Origin: Clostridium lundense DSM 17049
GTDB lineage: Bacteria > Bacillota > Clostridia > Clostridiales > Clostridiaceae
DNA length: 64,000 bases
NCBI RefSeq assembly: GCF_000619945.1
Contig: NZ_JHVC01000001.1
Span: forward strand, 496,001-560,000
Direction of reading: 5' to 3'
Shown here: positions 59,139 through 64,000 of the stretch, piece after piece
Position numbering within the stretch: position 1 is the stretch's first letter
Layout of the letters: each line of letters opens with the position of its first letter
The notes under the pieces: model-generated
What the model was told of the DNA's origin: nothing
What the model saw: the letters and a program-made list of their open reading frames with translations, nothing else
Databases searched by the model: none
Made by a program: the position numbers and the translations under genes

Positions 59139-59906
59139 CTAAAATTTCTTTAAAATATTACTTCCATAACAACAGCATCCAATTGCTCCGTTAAATTGGG
59201 GTTCTTCAATAGATAATATATTTTCATAGTCTGTTTTTAAATATGTTTTTATTGCAGTATTATTAGCAACTCCACCAGTTAAAACTAAATTTTTACCTTT
59301 AAATTTGCTTAAAAGAGGGTGTAATCTTTTATACAAAGAATAGTTAACACCTGCACATAGTTCTTTTATAGTTACACCTTCAGCTATTTTACCAATTAAC
59401 TCTGATTCGGAGAATACTGCACAAGTTGAATTTAGTTCTATGGGATTTTCATAGTATTTACTCATTTCATTAAGAGATATTTCAAGTACACTTGCCATAT
59501 TTTCTAAATATCTACCACAGGAAGCGGCACATTTTTCATTAAGTTCTAGGTCTGTAGTTATGCCTTTTTCTACTTTAACTACTTTAACATCTTGGCCGCC
59601 TACATCTAAAAGTATAAAATCCTTTAAACCAGTTTGATAGATGCCTCCGTATACATGAGCCTTTATTTCATTTATTGGAGTAAAAAGCTTTAAATCAGTA
59701 TTGTTTCTTCCGTAACCAGTAGATACAGCTTTATCTACTGGACCTATATTTAACTTTTCTAAATCTACAATAACCTTACCATCAAAGCTACAGTAATCTC
59801 TGTAAAAGCTCATGGTACTTATTTTTTTCTTTTGAATTATCTTATTATTTTCCATTAAAACAATCTTAACTTCTCTACTTCCTAAATCTATACCTAACAC
59901 TAGCAT
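59139..59906 (-). CDS. BadF/BadG-type ATPase (2-hydroxyacyl-CoA dehydratase activase-like)
   Basis: 255 residues of the ASKHA ATPase family: L-G-I-D-L-G-S-R-E-V-K-I as phosphate 1, L-L-D-V-G-G-Q-D-V-K-V as phosphate 2 and L-T-G-G-V-A-N-N at the end. Cysteines in N-E-K-C-A-A-S-C-G and T-C-A-V-F-S-E-S-E match those that hold a [4Fe-4S] cluster between activase subunits. Such enzymes use ATP hydrolysis to push electrons to very low potential. It overlaps the start of its predicted partner's stop by seven bases. Its role in a queuosine operon is unknown. Confidence 0.88.
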   Translation of the reverse strand: MLVLGIDLGSREVKIVLMENNKIIQKKKISTMSFYRDYCSFDGKVIVDLEKLNIGPVDKAVSTGYGRNNTDLKLFTPINEIKAHVYGGIYQTGLKDFILLDVGGQDVKVVKVEKGITTDLELNEKCAASCGRYLENMASVLEISLNEMSKYYENPIELNSTCAVFSESELIGKIAEGVTIKELCAGVNYSLYKRLHPLLSKFKGKNLVLTGGVANNTAIKTYLKTDYENILSIEEPQFNGAIGCCCYGSNILKKF

Positions 59907-60904
59907 TTTTTACTCTCCTTTAAATCCAATAACATATCAAGAAAAGCTTCTAATCTAAGTTTAGTTCTTGCATCTAAAGTATTTAACTTATCTCCTTCTA
60001 TATTTAGTATTGGAATATCCAAATTTTGTTTTAAAACTATATCTTCTACTGATCTATAGCAGAAAGCTTGAGTGTAGTGAATTATAGCATCTAACTTTCT
60101 TTTTTTAATTTGTTTTTTTAATTCTTTTATTCTAAATTCAGTATTATAAGGATAAGTGTAATCATAATATTGTTCAAATATATTTAAACTATCATTTGCT
60201 CTAGGAAAGGCAAATTCTCTTTGAACTTCATTATATACAAAATGAGCATTAAACTTTTGCACAAATTCATATATATCACCAGTCATAGGAGGAACTCCTA
60301 TATAACCTAATCTTAACTTTTTATTTATTGGGGATCTTTTTTTTATATCACTTATAACTTTTTTTAGATCAGCTTCAAAGGAGTCTATATTTCCATTAAA
60401 ATCACTGAAGCTTACTTGATATAAATGATTTTCAAATCCAGTAGCTTTGTTTTGTTTATATGTTAATTCATCAATTTCTTTAGCTAATTTTCTAACTTCA
60501 TTAAGTCTTTTTCTAACAGCTTCAACTTGCTCAAGGGTTACATTGAACATATGCATAAACTTTTTTATTTCAATTTCTACATCTTCTTTTTTGTGACTAT
60601 GAGGAAAGGAAAAAGGATAAATTTTAATTCCTTTTAATTGAAGAACTTCAATTAGAGCTTTTGTGTTAGAACAGTCTCCTTCCATAACCCCAACTATTTC
60701 TTTTATGTTATTTTCTAAGCATGCTCCATATATTCCCTTTATCCAAGCACATAAGCTTTTAGGGAATCCATCTCTTTCAGCTATATCTATATATTTTAAA
60801 TAATTATCAGATGTTATAAAAATATTATTTAAATCCACAGGTGTATATCCTGCGGCAATAAGAACTTCTACAGGTACTGTAGTTGTTAATCCTATTTTTT
60901 TCAT
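59900..60904 (-). CDS. 2-hydroxyacyl-CoA dehydratase-like Fe-S protein (HgdB/double-cubane type)
   Basis: 334 residues of the 2-hydroxyglutaryl-CoA dehydratase D-component fold (COG1775-like). Cysteines at 52, 62 and 78 (L-C-A-W, A-C-L, D-C-S-N) and one in the C-terminal half (A-F-C-Y) are placed to ligate a cluster; no second subunit is present, unlike true dehydratases. Double-cubane cluster proteins have the same single-subunit plus activase arrangement. First gene of the preQ1 operon, with AGGAGGAA before its ATG. Substrate unknown; a reductive step in queuosine formation or salvage is inferred. Confidence 0.82.
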   Translation of the reverse strand: MKKIGLTTTVPVEVLIAAGYTPVDLNNIFITSDNYLKYIDIAERDGFPKSLCAWIKGIYGACLENNIKEIVGVMEGDCSNTKALIEVLQLKGIKIYPFSFPHSHKKEDVEIEIKKFMHMFNVTLEQVEAVRKRLNEVRKLAKEIDELTYKQNKATGFENHLYQVSFSDFNGNIDSFEADLKKVISDIKKRSPINKKLRLGYIGVPPMTGDIYEFVQKFNAHFVYNEVQREFAFPRANDSLNIFEQYYDYTYPYNTEFRIKELKKQIKKRKLDAIIHYTQAFCYRSVEDIVLKQNLDIPILNIEGDKLNTLDARTKLRLEAFLDMLLDLKESKKC

Positions 60905-60932
60905 TATATTTCCTCCTGATATTTTTGCAAAT

Positions 60933-60983
60933 AAAAAAAGGGCAGAATCTGCCCCTAAACAAAAAACTACCTAAGCCGGTAGT
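60933..60983 (-). terminator. Tandem terminators of the preQ1 riboswitch
   Basis: On the minus strand ACTACC (60983-60978) pairs with GGTAGT (60971-60966), followed by a T tract; 11 bases on, GGGCAGA and TCTGCCC (60954-60940) form a second hairpin followed by seven T's. Having two terminators in series ahead of one start codon implies tight shut-off. Confidence 0.8.
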
Positions 60984-60987
60984 TACG

Positions 60988-61026
60988 TCCTAGTTTTGTT
61001 TATAGACAGGATGGTTACGAACTGTC
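60988..61026 (-). promoter_or_regulatory. preQ1-I riboswitch
   Basis: Read on the minus strand: stem GACAG with CTGTC, loop containing GTAACC, then the A-rich tail AAACAAAACTAGG. GTAACC and AACAAAAC-AGG are also found in the structurally known Thermoanaerobacter tengcongensis preQ1-I aptamer. It is followed by terminators and a queuosine gene set, all as expected. Binding of preQ1 should favour termination. Confidence 0.92.
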
Positions 61027-61050
61027 TTTATTATGTTTTTACAATTATAT

Positions 61051-61079
61051 AGTTTACTACATGAAAGATAGGAAGTCAA
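61051..61079 (-). promoter_or_regulatory. Promoter of the preQ1-controlled operon
   Basis: On the minus strand, TTGACT (61079-61074), a 17-bp spacer and TAAACT (61056-61051). It would start transcription about 20 bases before the preQ1 aptamer. The -10 is imperfect. Confidence 0.5.
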
Positions 61080-61120
61080 ATGGATGTTTGGGGGAGTTTT
61101 TATTCCATCTGAAACTTATT

Positions 61121-61221
61121 AACAGAATTCTTAGGAGAAATCGCTATCCAGAGACGTACCAGCTATAATATTCCCACTTTTGAGAAGATGAGAGTATTAT
61201 AGCTGGTAGTAATCGGATAAA
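61121..61221 (+). ncRNA. Structured repeat element, copy at 61.1 kb
   Basis: Second copy of the element at 41101-41234. It has AACAGAATTCTTAGGAG, TATCCAGAGACGTA and ATCGGATAAA, with a 16-bp hairpin (61158-61173 with 61192-61207) in place of the other copy's 12-bp stem. TATCC pairs with GGATA around it, leaving a conserved internal loop (AGRGACGTA opposite AGTAATC). It lies 120 bases before the 51-codon gene. Function unknown. Confidence 0.6.
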
Positions 61222-61340
61222 AGTTAGTTGAATAGATAGAGAATTATGAAGTTATAAACTATTGCGAAATAATCAGGATGTATTTTTGTACCCCTTAAAT
61301 TTTAAGATTCTAATGTATAGATATATAGGAGGGATTCAGG

Positions 61341-61496
61341 ATGAGGGTTAATAGAATAATAGAAACTAACAAGAATTATGAACATAAAGGAAGAACTGAA
61401 TTTATACAGAAGAAGCAATATGCTGATGATAAAGAGAAAACATTCTCTGAAGTTCTTAAAAATATAAGGCATAATATATATAAACCTAAGGTTTAG
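61341..61496 (+). CDS. Small basic protein of unknown function (51 aa)
   Basis: 51 residues, beginning MRVNRIIETNKNYEHKGR and ending N-I-Y-K-P-K-V; strongly basic, without cysteine or membrane helix. AGGAGGG (61328-61334) lies six bases before the ATG, and a good terminator follows at 61621. I do not recognise it. It lies between the structured repeat at 61.1 kb and bioY and appears to be its own transcription unit. Confidence 0.65.
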   Translation: MRVNRIIETNKNYEHKGRTEFIQKKQYADDKEKTFSEVLKNIRHNIYKPKV

Positions 61497-61620
61497 GCAA
61501 ACTAAATTAATCAGAATAAGGAAAATAAACATGGGAGAGTTAAACAAAGATTTTACATAAAAACCGGTAATGGAATTTTATGTTATACCATTTAATAATA
61601 TATTAATAGTATGTTCTATA

Positions 61621-61654
61621 AAAAGCTTTGGATATCCAAGGCTTTTGTTTTTTA
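61621..61654 (+). terminator. Terminator upstream of bioY
   Basis: AAAAGCTTTGG (61621-61631) pairs with CCAAGGCTTTT (61636-61646), followed by GTTTTTT. It probably ends the 51-codon gene's transcript. Confidence 0.85.
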
Positions 61655-61810
61655 GTAGGAATTAGAAAAATTAACATAATAAAATATCACAAAGTTACTC
61701 ATTATATAAGTAGTAGTAGATGAGTTTGTGGTACTCTTCTATGAGCAATAGTTGTGAGTTGATGTCTGATAATACTATGTGAGCATTGTCAACCTAAAGT
61801 ATAAAAATAG

Positions 61811-61839
61811 TTTACAATACTATTTCGATAGTGTATATT
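61811..61839 (+). promoter_or_regulatory. bioY promoter with palindromic spacer
   Basis: TTTACA (61811-61816), exactly 17 bp, and TATATT (61834-61839). The spacer contains ATACTAT-TTCG-ATAGT-GTAT, an inverted repeat that could be the operator of a biotin regulator such as BirA, although it is not the standard BirA box. Confidence 0.6.
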
Positions 61840-61888
61840 ATTTTTAAGAAGTTATATTAAATATTGAATTTTAAGGAGTTGTGATATT

Positions 61889-62458
61889 TTGAAAGCTAGA
61901 GATTTAATTTTAGCAGCTATGTTTGCAGCGCTAACAGCAATAGGGGCTTTTATAAAAATTCCTATTCCATATGTTCCATTTACATTACAGTTTTTGTTTT
62001 GTGCGTTTTCAGGAATGATATTGGGAGCTAGACTAGGAGCTTTATCACAGATTGTTTATGTTGGGACGGGATTATTAGGGCTTCCTATATTTACGGAAGG
62101 TGGAGGAATAGCATATATCTTCAAACCTACCTTTGGGTATCTTGTTGGATTTATTGCTGCAGCATATGTTATTGGAAAGTTAACAGAAAGATTTAAAGAT
62201 CTTACAATTTTTAAATCCCTTTTAATTATCTTATCAGGTTTATTTTTTGTTTATTTATTTGGAGTTTTATATTTGTATGCAATATGCAATCTATATTTAG
62301 GAAAGAGTATGTCTTTTTATATGGCAATATTTTATGGCTTTATAGTTTGCTTTTTAGGGGACATAGTTTTAAGCCTTGTAGCAGCAGTAGCCTCTGTTAA
62401 GATCATTAAAGTAACTAGGAAAATAGGTCTATGTACATATATGAAAATAGAACAATAA
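61889..62458 (+). CDS. bioY: Biotin transporter BioY
   Basis: 189 residues with a TTG start and AAGGAG about ten bases upstream. Six hydrophobic helices and the ECF S-component features: A-A-L-T-A-I-G-A-F-I near the start, P-F-T-L-Q, G-A-R-L-G-A-L-S-Q-I-V-Y-V and the F-x-P-T-F-G-Y-L-V-G-F segment. Biotin-binding subunit of an ECF transporter whose shared energy module is elsewhere. Co-location with bioB and bioD supports biotin as substrate. Confidence 0.92.
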   Translation: MKARDLILAAMFAALTAIGAFIKIPIPYVPFTLQFLFCAFSGMILGARLGALSQIVYVGTGLLGLPIFTEGGGIAYIFKPTFGYLVGFIAAAYVIGKLTERFKDLTIFKSLLIILSGLFFVYLFGVLYLYAICNLYLGKSMSFYMAIFYGFIVCFLGDIVLSLVAAVASVKIIKVTRKIGLCTYMKIEQ

Positions 62459-62477
62459 TTATTTTGGAGGGTAAACT

Positions 62478-63455
62478 ATGGATCTTATATCATTACTAGA
62501 AAATAAAATATATGCAGGAGAAAATATCAGTTTTTATGAAGCAGTTAAGCTTACACAAATAAATAATGAGTATATCAATGAATTGTTTATAGCAGCGGAT
62601 AGAATACGTGATAAATTTAATGGTAACATAGTTAATTTGTGCTCCATCATAAATGCTAAATGCGGTTCATGTTCAGAAGACTGCAAATTTTGTGCGCAAT
62701 CAGCACACTATAAAACAAATATTGAAGAACATGAAATTGTATCAATAGATGAAGTTTTAGATTTAGCTAAAGAAAATCAGCATTGTGGTGTAAATAGATT
62801 TTCTTTAGTTACAAGTGGAAGAGAGACAAAGGGACGGGACTTCCAAAAGGTTATAAAAATATATGAAAAATTAAAGAATGAAGTGAACATGGAGTTGTGT
62901 GCTTCACTTGGCATATTAGATTATGAACAGCTTCTAACATTAAAAGAAACAGGAGTTAACATGTATCATCATAATTTAGAAACAAGCAGAGATTATTATA
63001 AAAAGATATGTACAACCCACTCTTATGATGAAAGGATTGAAACTATAAATAATGTTAAGAAAGCTGGACTTCAGGTATGCTCTGGAGGAATTATAGGTAT
63101 GGGGGAGGACATGGGAGATAGAATTAAATTAGCTATACAACTTAGAGAATTGGAGGTTACATCTATTCCTATTAATATATTAAACCCTATAAAAGGTACT
63201 CCACTTGAAAATATGAAAAGATTAAGTGAAGAAGAAATATTGAAAACCGTAGCAATTTTTAGATTTATAAATCCAAGAGCATATATTAGATTGGCAGGGG
63301 GAAGAAACCTTATAAAAGATTTTGGAAGGAAATGTTTCAGAGTAGGTGCAAATGCTACTATATCAGGTAACTATTTAACTACTTCGGGAAATAAGATTTC
63401 AGATGATATTGAAATGATAAAAGAACTTGGGTTTGAGGTGAGAAGAAATGACTAA
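62478..63455 (+). CDS. bioB: Biotin synthase
   Basis: 325 residues. Radical SAM cluster motif C-S-E-D-C-K-F-C (CxxxCxxC) in K-C-G-S-C-S-E-D-C; Y-H-H-N-L-E-T-S; C-S-G-G-I-I-G-M-G-E; and the arginine of R-L-A-G-G-R that contacts the [2Fe-2S] cluster. It inserts sulfur into dethiobiotin. GGAGGG precedes the start. Its last codons overlap the bioD start by eight bases. Confidence 0.96.
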   Translation: MDLISLLENKIYAGENISFYEAVKLTQINNEYINELFIAADRIRDKFNGNIVNLCSIINAKCGSCSEDCKFCAQSAHYKTNIEEHEIVSIDEVLDLAKENQHCGVNRFSLVTSGRETKGRDFQKVIKIYEKLKNEVNMELCASLGILDYEQLLTLKETGVNMYHHNLETSRDYYKKICTTHSYDERIETINNVKKAGLQVCSGGIIGMGEDMGDRIKLAIQLRELEVTSIPINILNPIKGTPLENMKRLSEEEILKTVAIFRFINPRAYIRLAGGRNLIKDFGRKCFRVGANATISGNYLTTSGNKISDDIEMIKELGFEVRRND

Positions 63456-64000
63456 AGGCATATTTATAACTGGTACAGACACTGATGTAGGAAAAACCAT
63501 AGTAACTTCGGGACTTTTATATCTACTTAGGTCAAAAGGATATAAAGCTACATACTTTAAAGCGGCTTTAAGTGGAGCACAAAATGGCAATGATGTTTTA
63601 ATGGATACAAGCATTGTATGTCAGGTTAGTAATTTAAAGGAGAATTTTGAAAATATAACACCATATATTTTTAAAACGCCAGTATCACCACATTTGGCGG
63701 GAAAAATAGAAGGTAACAGCATAAGCAAGGAAAAGATACTCGATAAATACAACAATTTAAAAGAGAAATATGACTATATTATAGTAGAAGGAAGTGGAGG
63801 AATAGTATGTCCACTAATACATGATGAAAAAGGTATTTATCTTTTACAGGATTTAATTAAAGATTTAAATATTGGTGTGATAGTTGTAGCTAGGGCAGGA
63901 CTTGGTACTATAAATCATACTACTATTACCGTAAAGTATATTCAAAGACTTAATATAGAAGTGAAAGGCATAATAATAAATGGATATAAAGATAATCTGC
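63448..64000 (+). CDS. bioD: Dethiobiotin synthetase (partial, right edge)
   Basis: At least 184 codons, running off the window. ATG 63448 is preceded by GAGGTGAGAAG and overlaps the bioB stop. P-loop G-T-D-T-D-V-G-K-T (about residues 9-17) and the late V-E-G-S-G-G mark a BioD: it closes the ureido ring of 7,8-diaminopelargonate using CO2 and ATP. Order bioY-bioB-bioD implies a biotin operon; bioA or other genes may follow outside. Confidence 0.93.
   Translation, partial: MTKGIFITGTDTDVGKTIVTSGLLYLLRSKGYKATYFKAALSGAQNGNDVLMDTSIVCQVSNLKENFENITPYIFKTPVSPHLAGKIEGNSISKEKILDKYNNLKEKYDYIIVEGSGGIVCPLIHDEKGIYLLQDLIKDLNIGVIVVARAGLGTINHTTITVKYIQRLNIEVKGIIINGYKDNL

Larger units (their letters stand above)
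61497..61888. other. 392-base gap before bioY
   Basis: It holds the terminator at 61621-61654 and the bioY promoter at 61811-61839. I see no credible open frame, tRNA or known riboswitch in the remainder; the stretch 61680-61800 is unexplained. Confidence 0.6.

Noticed and set aside
1..64000. CRISPR array, rRNA operon or tRNA genes
   Set aside because: No regularly spaced direct repeats, no rRNA-like blocks, and no cloverleaf with CCA-adjacent acceptor stems was noticed in the gaps.

Overview
The window is AT-rich and densely packed, and it reads as a spore-forming, strictly anaerobic member of Clostridium sensu stricto. The evidence is the sporulation set (sigK, spoIIGA, sigE, sigG, a YlmC-type gene, cwlJ-gerQ), the Isc-type iscR-nifS-nifU cluster, the classic Firmicute gene order around alaS, RNA-based control (T-box, preQ1 and guanine aptamers) and many short U-tailed hairpins. 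Gene content looks closest to the C. botulinum group I / C. sporogenes lineage, but species cannot be fixed from the sequence alone.

Layout. 1-6.6 kb: the end of a histidinol phosphatase gene, a flavin-reductase-like protein, an unknown coiled-coil protein, rarA, then iscR-nifS-nifU-mnmA (Fe-S assembly and tRNA thiolation). A 161-nt symmetric hairpin RNA follows mnmA and is a 6S RNA candidate. 7-9.6 kb: cwlJ-gerQ (spore germination), a PRC-barrel protein and an AI-2E-type permease. 9.8-16.3 kb: an arginine/pyrimidine block (amino-acid binding lipoprotein, argF, carA, carB) behind a promoter with two ARG boxes. 16.3-31.5 kb: T-box-alaS, IreB-like gene, ruvX, DUF1292 gene, fur, rnj, ylbF-like gene, typA, mltG, O-methyltransferase, U32 peptidase, udk, a class B PBP and an uninterrupted sigK. 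31.7-34.7 kb: a lone pilT, a 46-codon minus-strand gene behind a riboswitch-like leader, and a membrane glycosyltransferase. 34.8-41.1 kb: ftsA-ftsZ, spoIIGA-sigE-sigG, ylmC-like gene, nrdR. 41.2-48.2 kb: a two-component system and pstSCAB-phoU. 48.3-50.6 kb: a DMT permease, a membrane protein behind TGAAC-N3-GTTCA operators, a YkuS-like gene, a 96-bp MITE-like element and a 47-codon gene. 50.7-56.6 kb: a guanine-type riboswitch and a purine-catabolism operon (amidohydrolase, three-subunit molybdenum hydroxylase, yqeC). 56.7-61.1 kb (minus strand): a preQ1 riboswitch followed by a HgdB-like/activase pair and queD-queE-folE-queC. 61.3-64 kb: a 51-codon gene and bioY-bioB-bioD (bioD runs off the right end).

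The most promising material is: (i) an ATP-driven Fe-S reductase pair (2-hydroxyacyl-CoA dehydratase-like protein plus BadF-type activase) at the head of a preQ1-controlled queuosine operon that has no queF in view; (ii) a minus-strand leader (33.0-33.2 kb) with mutually exclusive helices and an anti-Shine-Dalgarno segment in front of a 46-codon gene, which I cannot assign to any known riboswitch class; (iii) two copies of a structured repeat (41.1 and 61.1 kb) with conserved flanks and different but still paired stems; and (iv) a guanine-type aptamer in front of a catabolic operon, where simple OFF logic is paradoxical.
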